Counted from the stretch's first letter, positions 10,929 to 23,759 are shown. The stretch: 64,000 nt of DNA from Jackrogersella multiformis (GCA_902806575.1 CADCXD010000019.1:62001-126000), one strand, 5' to 3'. Program-made: numbers and translations. The notes: generated by a model not told the origin, from the letters alone.

Positions 10929-11877
10929 TCATGCAGGAAGATTATTCCAAATCAAGTTGCTGAGTGTCTTGTTGGGAGTAAAATAATGTTTGAAATCGGG
11001 CTCCTTGCGGATAATCAGGTCTGCCATCATCCGGCCGAAGACAACGCCTCCGTGCTCATTTAGATGTGTCGTGTCCAACTTGTCGGCGCCCCAGTTGAAT
11101 TGGTTCGCAGCTGCCTTCCCTATAGCATTGACATACTTCAGGCTCGCAGCGTTGAGGTCGATCACAGTCGAATTTGTCGCTTCGGCCGCCGCGATGGCAG
11201 CTAAGCGCTGATCGTGAAGCGAGTCCGTGGCGTTGTGGTCTTGGCCAGAGGGAAAGACACGGCGTGTGAGCGACGACGTTAAAAGCTAAAATTTATGTTA
11301 GTATCAAGTATCATCCCTTCCTTTCGCGTCTCTTGATTTCTCTGCCCCTTCTCCCACCCCCCAGTCGCCTTCCCCTTCCCCTCGCCCGAAAAAGAGAAAA
11401 CTAGGTACATACCGGCTTGCCACCTAGTGATATGACCTCCTTGGCGAATTTGACAAGGTTGGCTTGATATTGTTCGAAGGTGAGACCACTTGTTGACTTT
11501 TGGTCATTGTGTCCGAACTACAAATGTACAGCCGGCGAAGGTGCCGATCCGTTAGCTTGTGCCTTTCTTGGGTCTCATGTCCTTACGCTTATAGTGACAT
11601 AGCAGTCGTATTTGTCTGCATTCTCTTTCAGATGTTTCGTCACATTGGCCCAGTTTCCGCCGGCAGAGAATGAAGCGGTGGTGGCGCCACTCTTCCCGAA
11701 GTTGACACCCCAGGCCGGAGTTTTGAGCGTAGCTAGCAAGCCGTCTCCCCAACCACCATCCGGAGCAGTTGTTGAATCGCCCGCTAGGAACAATGCCGGA
11801 GGCTTAGAGCACTTGGCTAGCGGATGTCCTACGGCCAAGGTAGACAAGGCCGTAAGCCAGAGAATCAAGTGCGACAT
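10929..11877 (-). CDS. Secreted SGNH esterase, rhamnogalacturonan acetylesterase-like (CE12-type)
   Basis: Predicted extracellular deacetylase of pectin side structures. Model: complement(join(10929..11285, 11413..11517, 11587..11877)), 250 aa. An N-terminal signal peptide (about residues 1-21, hydrophobic stretch LILWLTALSTLAVG) precedes the SGNH blocks: block I GDST with nucleophile S35, the GKSG glycine block, FGHNDQK (Asn block), and DTTHLNEHG with D203/H206. Length and block order match fungal rhamnogalacturonan acetylesterases. Introns are 69 and 127 nt; the larger has a C-rich tract. It likely acts on plant cell wall material; the precise ester substrate is inferred from the family only. 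Confidence 0.88.
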
Positions 11878-13289
11878 GATTGTTATAAGCTAGAATGCCA
11901 GAAAATGAAGCTGACGATTATTTCTTGGCGGCCATATCTACAAGAACCTAAATCTGGGAACGAGCGTTTTATATCTTGATGTTTGTGCATTGAAGATTCT
12001 ATATACGGACGAAATCATATATATCCCAGATACGTCTAGACCTCTTCCCCAAGTATGTTGCATCATCGCAACGGGTTCCGCCATGGAAAAATTGCCAATT
12101 CTCGCAATATCATACACCGAAACAAGGAATCACGTTGTGCTCAATTGGGCCACCCTTGGGGTTAGTGGACACCGGAGGACAGCTTCCATTCACCCGGTAT
12201 GACTAGCTATTGTGTCATGCGGAGAAAAATGTATGCTTTGGAATGGCACGGGACGGCATGTCTATGTATGCGGACGGGGCAGTAAAATGTTATATTCGTC
12301 TCGCTACCAGCCTTCGACGGCTTTCCTTCGAATGAGACATTAAAAAATGTATTTAGGCCGTGCGATAGGCCTCAGAGTTGTATTGAGGCCTTGCTCGCTG
12401 ATGTCTCGCCCGGCCCCTTGTAACATTCCCCATAATCCCCATATTCCCCATATTCTTAAGTAGATTCTGGACGAGCGAGAATCACTAGCTTGACCTTGCT
12501 GTCCTGATACAATCAGTCATGAAGAAATGCCCGTTGGCTATTTATCGCCATTGGTGCCAATGATGCGATGGTGATTGTCAGCGACTGGTTCGGCTAGAGC
12601 CTCTTGTGACTCGGGCGTATGCGCCATCACTTCCCAGCTTTCCGACGTGCTGGTCTCCATTGAGGACTGAGTCGCGGAAGATGAACCTATTTAGTCATGT
12701 TGTAGACGAAGGAAGAGGAATTATTAAATTACATAACTGGTTCTGACTTATTGACTGGCGTATCGTGACGTCCTGTAATAAGTACTATGGCACTGCAGAG
12801 GGATCTAGTAGATACAACTCAATGGCTTGTTTTAAGCGCCCTTTTAGTCTGGTGAAATTTCGTTAGTAAAAGATGTTTCTAAATTTTGGTGATTCAAGCT
12901 TTTATGTCTCGGTTTGTATTTAGGTTGGGCGCTTGAGGTGAAGGGACGGACGGAATCGAGTCAAGGGGCAGTCTTCAGAACGAACATAATCTCCTCTACT
13001 CTACGTACCTAGTATGAGGCCACTAGGTAGCCTGTTCTGTGTAGCGCTCAAAAATATATCCTTAGGTTGTCACTGTGAATGACAAAGCAGATAAACTTTG
13101 CTGCATTAGTAATCCCACATAGCTTAAGATATATAATGCTACCGTCATCGATGACCTGTAAACTCTAGACCAAGTGAAAAGTAAAAATAAAGACATTAGT
13201 ATGAGAATAAGCTGCCTCACCGAAATCCGTTGCGAACACCCTACGCCTCCCCATGCACAGATTCCCTGTATTCGGGGAACGGAGCCACG
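11878..13289. other. Intergenic, mostly empty; one possible orphan exon
   Basis: About 1.4 kb between the esterase start and the phospholipase D stop. Apart from the possible terminal exon at 12538-12686 (own entry) I see no gene-like frame. A short ATTCCCCAT/ATCCCCAT tandem motif occurs near 12430-12455. Confidence 0.5.
12538..12686 (-). other. Possible orphan 3'-terminal exon
   Basis: Reading the minus strand, a CTAAATAG acceptor-like sequence precedes a 49-codon frame that ends in TAG at 12538-12540. The peptide is polar, rich in Ser, Glu and Thr (SSSATQSSMETS, then MAHTPESQEALAEP, ending IIGTNGDK). The frame is closed just upstream, so it can only be coding if spliced to an upstream exon, which I could not identify. 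It could be an alternative last exon of the phospholipase D gene (normal stop at 13290) or chance. Not recognised. Confidence 0.2.
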
Positions 13290-16102
13290 TTAGGTATACA
13301 CGCTTTCTGTCCACGAATTGACTTGCAGCCCCGTTTCAGCCATGTTAGCATCCTTCAGATAATCCAGCGGCATCCATACGAGATGCCCCTTGATTTGGTC
13401 AAGTTTCTTGCGGATATCATCTGCGGGTAGGAACCTATCGAAGATATGGCCAGCCTTAACCCCTTTTGGAGGCAAGAAGGTGTTGTAGTCCTCAAACGTT
13501 TTCACTATATTCAGATCAGCTACGCTCGACCCAATATTTTTCAGCGGCCTCACATAGGGAACTTACCGTAATCATCGGGATCTGCGTGGAACAGATGCCT
13601 GAAAACTTGCGTATTCGTTGTTGCATTGGTAGTCCACATATCCCATAGCTCATCATCCATAGGGTCCTGAACAAACTTATAACTATCATCTCTATCCCAG
13701 ACGTCGTTAGGTGAATCCTCTCCAGGTGGTTGAGCATTCGGATCGTTGCTCCCATCGTGGGGTTGCGGCGGCAGCAGACCTAAATGTTCTCGCCAGAGAT
13801 ATCGTCGCAAAGTGGCTGCATGCTTTCCTGCCTCGAACGACTGCCCGTCCATGACACTCTGGATCCTATCGGTATCCTCCATGACGATTGACAGTTCACT
13901 ATCGTGATTGCCTAGCTGGCTGCGGTCGTTCAGGTTGCTCGAGCCGCATATCACAATACGATCATCTACGATGAGGAGTTTGGCATGGATATATAGCTCC
14001 TCTTGGATCCAATTGTCAACTTCCGCCTGGGGGTCGTCCTCCCAAAGTTCCTCTGAGAGCTTACCAGTGTTAGCCATGGCATGATGAGCTACACTGAAAG
14101 CCGACTTGGTATCGTGGCCGTCCTGCTTAGCTTCCTCGAAACGACGCTTGGCGTCGTTGCTCTTCGTAATTTTTTTAATCTCCTTCTGTTCCTCTCTCTT
14201 ACCCATGTGTTCGTCCCGCTCACCCTCAACATCTGCGGTGCCATGGATACCTTCACCCATAATCTCCTCTGCCTCGGCACGCTGAACTTCCTGGTACTTG
14301 ACGCCAGACACCTCTTCCTGCCTCTTGACTGCAGGTGTCTTGTTTAAGCGATCGTAAGAACGTAGGTTGAAGATAAAAATATGGTTCTTAGGATCAACGC
14401 CCTGCGCGCTGATCTGTTCGAAAATTGAATGTTCACCACGACATATCGATTTATACTGGTAATCCATAATGGCACGTGTTCCGGTGGCGGCATCGTCACG
14501 AAGGTCCCCAGCGAACCCGGGAATGGCAGGAATTACAATTATGACTCTGAACTTCCTCCGTTCCTTGCCAGCTCTTACACAGGCATCCACAATTGATCTC
14601 CCTATCGTGTTGTGAATAGGAGATTGTTGATCACCAGTCGCAGTAATGAAGAACTGGTTCTCAATGTAGACGTAATGCTGGGCATTACGGATGACCTCCG
14701 AATATGCATTCTGAATGGTGTGATCTATCAGTATACCGCTGGACCAGTCAGCGCTGCTTCGTACGATCTGGGCATGAATAGTTCCTCTGTTTTCGAGGTT
14801 CTTGTTCTCCATGGGCGTTAAAGGATGCAAGATGTAGTCACCCACGGGGTGTTTTGGTCGCTGTACACCCACAAGGTCCTCATCATCGCCCTCTCGGCCT
14901 CGTAGCATTAGCCAATCGAATCTGACATCACGCTTATATTTGTCTCGCTTGACGAAATTCCAACGGTGGACAAAATGCTCCGCGATATCGTAGACGCAAG
15001 GCCCAATCACTCCCATGGCTACGTCGTGCCATGGCATCCTGCCGTAGTCAGCCTTACTCAATTCATTCTGCTTCCAATCCTGGACGTTCTTAAAGTCCAT
15101 AATACGGTTATTATTGAAGTCCTGGCCCGGCCAGACTTCGTTAGCGACACCTTCGGGATGGACGTCAGAGAGGATATGCTGGTGATCGTCCCAGCGACCG
15201 AAACAAAGGTCTAAGCCTCCAATAAAGGCCATCGCGTAGTCGATGATGATGAACTTCTCGTGGTGAGCCCAGTAGAAAGTCATATCTGCGGCATTCTCCA
15301 AGAAATTGTGATCAGGGTGTCGCATTACCATGATGTTGCCGTACCCTGGAGAGCCTTCAGGGCATAGGCTCTGTAGTGCATGCTTAGTATGTTCGGAGTT
15401 ACAAGTTATCGCCGCTTCAACTTCGCGGTACACGATGATATGAATTTTTACACCGGCCTCAGCGCGGCGTTTTAAAATCTTATCTAACCGCCATTCCTGG
15501 TTAAAATGCGGAGGCCTACGGAGGAACAGTTCGGGTGAAAGCCACCAATCCGCAATGTAGATAGTCTCCTTTGCCTGCTCCAGGGCTTCGGACACGGCCT
15601 ACCCAAAGAGAATAAGTTTTCATGCAGAAAGACAACCACGATTTTAGGACAGACTTACCCAGAAGTAGTTTCTCCCGTCAACATACCATTTAATAAGATT
15701 GCCATCATGCTCGGGGAAGTACGAATTAAAACGATGTTTCTCGGAAATCTTGTTGCGTTTCTCATCGCAGGCCTTCTCGTGTTCTTCATCGTGACGGTGT
15801 TCCGGGTTGAACTATACAAATATTTTATGTGAGTAGCATGCTCATGAGAGCAGGTGGTGTCTCTAAAGGGGAGACCTACGAGATTTGCAAGCTTTCCCAG
15901 CTTGTGCCTGAGGTCTAATTAATATGCCAGGTTGAAGTTCGCTGACAAGAGTTTATACATACTTCTTATTAACGAGGCTTGCTTTGGCATCATACAGATG
16001 TGTGTCCTTCAGCTTTTCTTTTAAGTCGTGGAATGGATGTCTTAGTTTGTCGACGAAGTCCGAATGTTCGTGTTCACCATTCTGTTCATGAGAGCTGGAC
16101 AT
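13290..16102 (-). CDS. Phospholipase D (two HKD motifs, no PX/PH domains)
   Basis: Hydrolyses phosphatidylcholine to phosphatidic acid and choline, acting in membrane signalling and trafficking. Model: complement(join(13290..13504, 13567..15598, 15659..15811, 15959..16102)), 847 aa. HKD motif 1 is HEKFIIID at residues 212-219, followed by GGLDLCFGRWD. HKD motif 2 is HAKLLIVD near residue 635, followed by GSSNLNDRS. The C-terminus LVWMPLDYLKD...WTESVYT is typical of fungal PLD. The acidic/polar insert of about 100 residues between the motifs (EGERDEHMGKREEQKE region) is low in conservation. It lacks the N-terminal PX and PH domains of yeast Spo14, as do other filamentous-fungus PLDs of this size. 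The 147-nt first intron starts with GTATAA. Confidence 0.93.
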
Positions 16103-17609
16103 TGTAGACTGCTACACTACCTACCTCATTGGTTATGCGGGTAGCTTGAGGAACTTGTGTGCCTAGAAAAAGAGATGACGAGGTTGTGCACTGTCGGAGA
16201 AAAGTGCAGATGGAAGCTGATTTAAACCGCACTATCTGACCAGGTATATGATGACGACGATGTGGAGCGCAGTAGGAGACACTAGCTAGGTAAGTATAGA
16301 CACGGGAATCGAGAGGGTAGAAGGGATAGATACCCAGGTAGTATATATAAGAGGTAGGTAGATAAAACGTAAAGTCAGGTGGGAGAATAAAATCAAGACG
16401 GTTTATTGTATGTGGAGATGTTAGAAAAGCGGTTGAGTGCTAGATGTTATGTAGGAAGGTGATGTCCGGATGTATAAAAGAACATTAAAACGTCATCATA
16501 AGTGCGCAGTTGGCAGTGGCTAATAAGTTGTCTTGAAAACAGGCAAGACCATGGACCATGTAGTTAGCCGAACTTGTCCTACCTTACCTGCCTACCTGCC
16601 TGCCTGCCTGCCTAACCCTAACCTTAGGTTAAAAAAAGCAAGATCTCTTTTAACTAGGTACCTATAACAGTCGTTCCTGTACCTACCTAGGTAGACAAGG
16701 TTCACAAAGAATAGAAGAAGCAACATTCGAGGTCGATGACGGCAATACGGCACACGCCCGTTAAACTGTCGATCTTTTTCACATTCATCTTCAGCCCTAG
16801 TGTATGTACCTAATTTGCTTGCCGGAGATACCAAGCTGCCAAGATACCTGCAAAAGCCAAGCATTTAGGATACAAATATGCAGATACACTACCTAGATAT
16901 GTTCCCGGACCGGGACCGATCTTGCGATGTCAGACATACCTACCTACATACCTATACATAACTAAGCAGCTAAGGTACCAGGTAGTGGCATGAAAAGGGA
17001 GGCTAAGACCATCGAGCCATTCGGACGTCGAGAACTTCCAATCATGCAACTCGAGCCTAGACAAGCATGGTGACGTCATAGGAATTTGGAGAGACACGCG
17101 ATTAAGGGTCCGAGGCCTTAGGGTTGAATTAATTCAGCCACGAAGACAAGCCACACATACCTAGGTATCCCTCCCTGTAGGTAGGTACCTAGGTATTGAA
17201 AGAAAAGAACTGTAGCTACCTAAGTAGGTAGGTACCCCGCCCCCTCTTTTACCCCCCATCACCTTACGTACCTACCTAGTGTTTCTAGGTAATACAATCA
17301 AGACCTATTAGTCCAAAACGATAAAATGGAGACCTAGTCTAAAACGATAAAAGGATAAACCTCCTGAAGCTATCCATAGTTTTTTGTATTATTGGATGCC
17401 CATGCCTGGAGCTCTAATCCACTTAACTTTACATGATTGACCGCCCTTCCTCTTTTTATTCTGGTATAAGTCCCCATCTGCACCATCTTGTGTGCATACT
17501 TTCCTCGATTTATCTACCATACTCAGGTATTCCAAGATACAAGATACAAGATACAAGATAATAGCCCTCTTCCTCTTTTAGCAGATCTTCAACCAAACAA
17601 GCCAACACC
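16103..17609. other. Intergenic, repeat-rich
   Basis: Divergent promoter space for phospholipase D and the GLTP gene. It holds CCTG/CCTA tetranucleotide arrays at about 16580-16612, two CCCTAA-like units (16612-16626) and TACCTAGGTA palindromes at about 16680-16695, 16930-16985 and 17155-17290. A 7-mer tandem repeat lies at 17533-17560. No gene seen. Confidence 0.6.
17533..17560. repeat. Tandem heptamer (CAAGATA)x4
   Basis: Four perfect copies of CAAGATA, 50 bp before the GLTP start codon, so probably within its 5' leader or core promoter. Confidence 0.95.
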
Positions 17610-18421
17610 ATGTCTACCCCCGCCTTCCCTCCTGGTGGTACTCTGATCCAGACTTTCAAGAAGTCTTTCGTTGATGTACCTATCGATGCCAGTAACGACG
17701 ATGCCATCTCCACCACCGAATTCCTCGAGGCCGCCGAGTCTCTAACTACCATGTTTGGTGTGTCTTTATGTCTTTAAGTCTCTAGCCATAAGACATACTC
17801 GTTACTCACCATCGACCCCGCATAGATGTCCTTGGATCGGTTGCTTTCTCGCCCGTCAAGTCTGATATGTTGGGCAACGTCAAGGTAAGCGTCTAAACTC
17901 AGAGCACTTAGTGGTTACCACTACTAGAGATTAACCCCTACAAGAAAATCCGCGAACGTCAGCTCGCCTCCCCTGCCGAATCCGAGACCTTACAAGCTCT
18001 CGCCATCAACGAGCTAAAGACGAAGAAGCACGTCGCCACCGAGGGACTCCTATGGTTGACTCGGTATGATGATGCCCAACCTAACCTTGCACAGTGATCA
18101 TCAACTAATATAGCTTCTCAACTTAGAGGGCTGGAGTTTACCTGTATCGCATTAAGCCAGAATATAGCTCAGGAAGCTGAAGAGCTCTCTACTTCCTTCA
18201 GGAACGCATACGGCTCGACCCTCAAGCCCCACCACGGCATCCTCATCAAACCCGTTTTCTCCGCCGCCATGAGTGCCTGCCCATACCGCAAAGATTTCTA
18301 CCCCAAGCTGGGAGATGACCATGCCAATGTTGCGGCCGAATTGACAACCTACTTGGCTGCCCTGGAGAAGATTGTCGGTATACTGAAGGCATTCCAAAGC
18401 CGCAAGGAGGCTAAGTGGTGA
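17610..18421 (+). CDS. Glycolipid transfer protein, HET-C2 type
   Basis: Cytosolic GLTP-fold protein that moves glycosylceramides between membranes. The Podospora member HET-C2 also controls heterokaryon incompatibility. Model: join(17610..17757, 17826..17884, 17945..18063, 18127..18421), 206 aa, the usual size. Seen: DMLGNVKK (the Asp/Asn/Lys sugar-headgroup-binding cluster), LLWLTRGLEFT (the Trp that stacks on the sugar) and LKPHHG with the conserved His. The C-terminal half contains PYRKDFYPKLG, typical of the family. Introns are 60-68 nt; the second ends in the less common acceptor AAG after an ATTAACC branch-like site. Whether it acts in self-recognition here cannot be seen from one allele. 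Confidence 0.93.
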
Positions 18422-19231
18422 TCAAGGAAGAAAAATACTCTGTACATGCAGATTGGTGGTCTATGAAAATCAATCATACATTACATCTGCTTGTCAATAG
18501 TTATATGGCATGCTGTCAGTCGTAACTAAGAGATTATATCGTGACGGTGATTAATTATAGTATTATCATCCTGCATACTGAAAGAATAGGCATGGCAAGT
18601 GTTAACTTTCGGCCCATGTTCCTATGTATTCTCGTGACCTATTTGTACTCGACCAATGGCCAATTTGATGTTGAATATGTTGGGTATTAACTAGGTTAGG
18701 TATCCTAGCAACTAACAATCGAATATTAAATGTAATGGGTCTAGAGTATGCTTTATTATGATCTCATGTGAAGTAGTTGCGTAGCAGATCTGTCAACGGC
18801 TTTAAAATATCTATGAATATTAATATTATTAATACAGGTTCAGCATGTTTCTTCGATTCACCCTGTAATTATCTGGATATCTCAGGGGTGACCATTCCGG
18901 GAAACCGGATATATAACCAGGTACTTAGGACAACATTAGCTATTTCTACTGATTCGATAAGTTGATTTGATATAGTCAATTTTAGTTCATCTAGTATTGA
19001 TCCAAAACCTCATTTTAGTAGTTCCGAGATCACATGTTATAATATTCATTAATTAACATTCAGGCTCTCCATTTACCCGTTAACTTATCGAGAGAAACGT
19101 AACGTTAAATACCTATGTATTATTAAACATAAATAGAAACTAGCTTACATAATGAAGGGTAAACAGTTGTTTTTTCCCGTATCCATAGTCGCCACGCATC
19201 TCTAATATAAGCTGTTGATCTTGCTTAATAT
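18422..19231. other. AT-rich intergenic
   Basis: No gene or clear repeat seen. Clearly AT-richer than the flanking GLTP gene; it forms the left part of an AT-rich block around the Hce2-like gene. Confidence 0.6.
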
Positions 19232-19880
19232 CTACCGTAGGGGTAACTGAGTTGCTCTTAATATGGCCCAGCTAATAGGGGCCGAGTGACAGGTGAAGTT
19301 TCCCGTGGCACCAACATGATCATCAAGAGGGAACCTATTAGGTTACTTTGTATAAGCATATAAATAGCAACAAATGTATCGAAACATTTACTCACCGTAT
19401 GAGAGCCACGTTGATATTATCTACCACATCCTTACTACCAATATCGACCCTCGAATTTAAGCCGTCCATACGATACACACCAAACGCGCAGGTTCCACAT
19501 ACAGCGAGATAATTGTACCCAGTATCTGTGTAGTCTCCCGTTTCGAAGAATCCCGGATTCGCCTTTAGTTCTGTCATGATGGCTGAACAATCGCTGCAGA
19601 GCGCCGAGTCCGGGGTTGACGTCTCTACGAAGTTGGTCTCGGCGCAAATCTCGTAATTGTGTGTATCGTTATGATAGGTATTATAGAACCGCTTATCGCG
19701 TGAGCCTCTGTTACTATGTGCATATTTATATGAATCTCTGATGAATATGTTGACGGTACTACCGTTCAAATGCTGGACTTGGTGCTCAACGAAAGTCCCG
19801 TTGAGATTCGGTAGCTGTGTTGCTACCACCAAGCTGATGGCAGAGAGAAAGATAGTCGCGGTGATTGTGACTAAATGCAT
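19232..19880 (-). CDS. Small secreted cysteine-rich protein with Hce2 (Ecp2-like) domain
   Basis: Predicted secreted protein of the Hce2 family (homologues of Cladosporium fulvum Ecp2), members of which include candidate effectors; function here is unproven. Model: complement(join(19232..19334, 19396..19880)), 195 aa. Signal peptide from Met at 19880 (hydrophobic VTITATIFLSAISLVVA). An in-frame ATG at 19916 would add 12 residues. Family features seen in order: YEIC, SALCSDCSAIM, a GFFETGDY segment, AVCGTCAFGVYR, the SKDVVDNINVALI segment, and a last Cys in GATGNFTCHS after the intron. The exon junction forms the Arg codon CG/G. The last Cys and C-terminus exist only if the 61-nt intron is spliced. 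It sits alone in a gene-poor AT-rich block. Confidence 0.8.
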
Positions 19881-21604
19881 AGTAAAAGTGTTTCCTAGAG
19901 TGATACGATCTGTCAAAATGATGCTCTGTAGATTTGTATGTGCAAGTTTACTTCGTACTCTTGATCTTTCGGGTGTATTAAATAGTTTACTCCTAAAAGA
20001 TTGCTCTTAAATAGACAAGTATTCATATTTCCAAATCATGCCCTTGGGTACAGCCGGAGTGACTATACCATGAGGCACGAAAACGTCCTAGAAACAACAA
20101 CTACCAAGTGTCTCGTTCACCTGAGTTACCTTCCCAAATAGGATACACCAGGCCAATTATCGCTTCAACTCTGTGTAGGTAGTTCAAGTCACATGTAACC
20201 AAATCTCCAACACTCCTCATCACCTATCCGAGTCATACAGTCATCCGAACTCTCCCAACTCATCTTCTGACGTGTTTGCTTTCATTCGTTTACCCCCTAC
20301 GTCTAATCCTAGAGGCCGTCGGCGTTTCCCCCCATTATCTATTTCGGCAAGATATTCATCTCGTCTAATGCAAGCTTCCGAAGCGAAACCATGCATATCT
20401 GGTTTATAAAAGTTATAAAGAGCCTTTAAATAAGTATATATGAAGAAATATTAATTAAAGGTACTTCGTGGTATAGTCAAGTACCTATATAGTTTCTTAA
20501 AAATACATATTTACAGCTTAATCTCGTGGGCTTTCTCTTTTTATAACACATACAATGAATGTATATTTTTAAGCGATCTTTTGTTAATAATCAATACACC
20601 TACTCTCATATAGGTAGGTATTTATTACTTATTAATAACGTCATAAAAGCAGGATCGAATCATATCATATTTACGAAGATTATATTAACTTATTGACTTA
20701 GATATGATCTTCCAAATTTCCAGCCTAGATTCCTTCTGTGATGAAACTTTATGGAGTGTCTCTTCTTCAGGAAGGTCAATGTCTTCCTCCGCCCCTGGGC
20801 ACCTGGCTATCTTATGTTGCAATCTAGCTGCCAAGGCCTTAGATTGTCACCATCGTCGTAGCACTACGCGTATGATTTTATCCTGTAGAAACAGGGATTA
20901 TACCTAAATAGTAAGCTACGAGCATTTGATGTGCCAATATCGTGACGCTTTAGGTCAGGTTTTCCTTATATAATCAAAGGTTACGTATACATAGTTTGAA
21001 AAACTATGACCAGTTATATCTACTCGAAATAGAGATAGACATTCGTGACTACTCTTTCAGGTTACGATATACCGCCGAATGGTACCTTTGACAGATGTAC
21101 TCCGATGGGATTTATTTACTATCCTCCTGCCTCACGGAGGGATAATGAATGTCGAACTCTACCAAGTTTTTATAAATCTGCCAAACTATTATTCAACGTT
21201 GCACTGCTGGCTCTATACATGAGATAGCTAGTAACAAGACGGATGAGACGACATCATGTTCATTATTTTTGATCTAGACCCCAGTTATATAAGGTAGCGA
21301 TAGGGTTGCATATAGTAACTCCATGTTCCATTCCAAGGACGCGGAGCAATGACTTTAGCCATAACACCAACCAATCATACCACTGACTAGTAGGACCCTG
21401 TATGCCGTGTTAATATAACACTCTGACGATCTGGGCGCAATCCTTGGCCATTCCACGGCGCCGGACCTTGCCTATACTTTCGAGGGTTGATCCTGGGCCA
21501 TTTCTTTTATCTAGAGCCCGTTGTAGAATTAAACTGCCAAAGTATGGCATCTTACTTCTAATTGTACGGTCATTGTTCTCGAATTCGACTCGCATAGCTT
21601 CAAG
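19881..21604. other. AT-rich intergenic
   Basis: About 1.7 kb, strongly AT-rich between 20400 and 20700, with no coding exon that I can support. It separates the divergent Hce2-like and beta-lactamase-like genes. No transposon ends recognised. Confidence 0.6.
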
Positions 21605-23759
21605 ATGCTTATTAGTAGAGTTGGTGCCGTGGTAGGGCTGATCGTGTCATTTACAGCTGCAGGTCCAACTTGCCCGATTGATGGACCGGCTTTTCCTAAA
21701 CCTCTTCGGCTTTCTGAAAGCGAGGCGATCAAGGCCGCAGTGGCGACACTGAAAGATAAATTCACCAATGTTACGGCGGATGCTCAGAAATATTCCATGT
21801 CAATACAGGTCTTCTCAGCCAACGACCCGGCGCCCCTATTCTCCTTGTCGCATACGGCACCGAACCTCGCAAGGCAAAGAACAACCGGAGTTAAAACTGT
21901 TGATGAGAACACAGTCTTCCGACTTGGAAGTCTGACTAAGATTTATACGATATTTTCATTCCTGATCAACGCCGGTGATAAATACTTCAACGAGCCTATC
22001 ACGAAGTACGTCCCTGAGCTCCAAGCACTGGCGAATCGGTCGGATCCGGTAAACCATGTGGCATGGGATGTTATTACTCTCGGAGGTCTAGCAACGCAGT
22101 TAGCGGGAATCCCACGTGAATGTTAGTGACAGTTTTGAACTCGGATGACTTCCAACTATTAACCCATGGCAGATGCCTTGCTTGGAGAACTCACACAATC
22201 CAAAGAAACGAAAGGCCAAGTCCTACAGTATGGATTTCCGCCTCTATCTAAAGACCAGACACCTCCGGTGAGTACGTAAAAAAACCGCTCATCATTGACA
22301 TTATCATCCTTGAAGTATCCTGAACCTATTCGGTAGCTCTAAAGAACCTAGATTTGTGTTCAGATGACTTAAAGTGAAATTTGAACCTTTACTCCCTTTT
22401 TGTGATTACTATTAACATTAGATGTTATAGTGCGGAGCATACCCAACCTGTGATCGAGCACGTAAGTTTCAAACATCATCATAGCGTGGACTTTCAATAC
22501 TAATAACATCTAGAGTTCTTTAATGGGATTGGTATGTTCTATCCATCCCTAGCTCCGTACCAAACACCTGCGTATTCCAATGTTGCATTCCAGCTCCTGT
22601 AAGTATATCGTGACCTTCGTTAGGTAAATTGATAGGCTGGCTGACATGTGTTTTTAGTGGTTATGCCTTGGAAACAATCACGGGAAAGACGTTTCAAACC
22701 CTGTTAGAAGAAACGGTGATTAAGCCGTTGGGATTGAACAATACTTTTCTCCAAGCGCCAGAAGAATCACGCGGAATAATTCCCGGAGATGTTAACGAGA
22801 CAGGATGGGCTTTTGATATCGGTGAATCAGCAGCGTAAGCGTTTGAAATTTGGCTATTCTGATAAATACTAACATACCTCTAAAAGGACTGGGAACATGT
22901 ACGCTTCAGCATCGGATTTATCAGCACTAGGTCGAGCGATCCTTAGTCACAAATTGCTTTCACCGGTTGCGACGAGGCGTTGGCTAAAACCCTTTGCGTT
23001 TTCGTCAGACCCTTTAGCTATGGTTGGCATGCCCTGGGGTGCTAGAAGGATCAAATTAGAAGACACGTATCGTTATACCACAGCTTTCAACAAAGCGGGA
23101 AATATTGGAGATTATAGCGCTCTCCTAGCCATACTACCGGATTTTGATATTGGCATATCGATTCTTCTTGCCGGTGAACTGCCAGGTAATGCTGGTTTCA
23201 ATCTTGCAGGTATATATATATGGAAATATCAATAATATCCTGGCATGGAAATTCTGACGTAAAAGTAGACACCATTGGCGAACCTCTTCTTCCCGCAGTA
23301 GAGGAGGCCGCTCGCTCTGAAGCTGGAGCATTATACAGTGGTCATTACGTCTCCGCAGATCACAAATTAAACTCGTCTATGACAATTACCACTGACAAGC
23401 TCCCTGGTTTGAGCATTTCCCAGTGGTTCAGTAACGGCACAGACTTCGCTTGGATCTCTACGGTACTGCAGAACCAATACTACCCAGTAACACCACGCAT
23501 CAGGCTTTACCCAAGCGGACTCGAGGGGCCGGCCGCTGATGGCGGAAAGCGTGTGGCATTCAAAGCAATGTTTGAGGATGCAGACGGCCCAAGGAACGAG
23601 AACAAAATGTTCTCGACCGAATGTGGATCGTGGGTTTCTATCGAGTCGGTCATATACGGGTCAGCAGCTATGGACGAGCTGATTTTCAATCTGGACTCAA
23701 GCGGCAAGGTTGTTAGCGTTACGTCGCCGTCTTTGAGAGTTACTTTGATCAAAGAATAA
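21605..23759 (+). CDS. Secreted class-C beta-lactamase-like serine hydrolase
   Basis: Penicillin-binding-protein/AmpC-fold serine hydrolase with unknown substrate; fungal members often act on esters or amides rather than beta-lactams. Model: join(21605..22121, 22173..22267, 22431..22461, 22514..22598, 22658..22834, 22887..23209, 23266..23759), 573 aa. A signal peptide lies at residues 1-20. The catalytic S109-x-x-K112 (GSLTKIYT) and Y235-S-N237 (PAYSN) motifs are intact. C-terminal to the hydrolase fold is an extra domain of about 160 residues, common in fungal members. Exon 3 is only 31 nt (CGAYPTCDRA). The second intron is longer than usual (163 nt). Cell location is predicted extracellular. 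Confidence 0.9.

Noticed and set aside
16612..16626. Telomere-like CCCTAA units (and TTAGGG-like units at 51381-51393)
   Set aside because: Only about two imperfect units in each place, among many CCTA/CCTG repeats; genes continue on both sides, so there is no evidence of a chromosome end.
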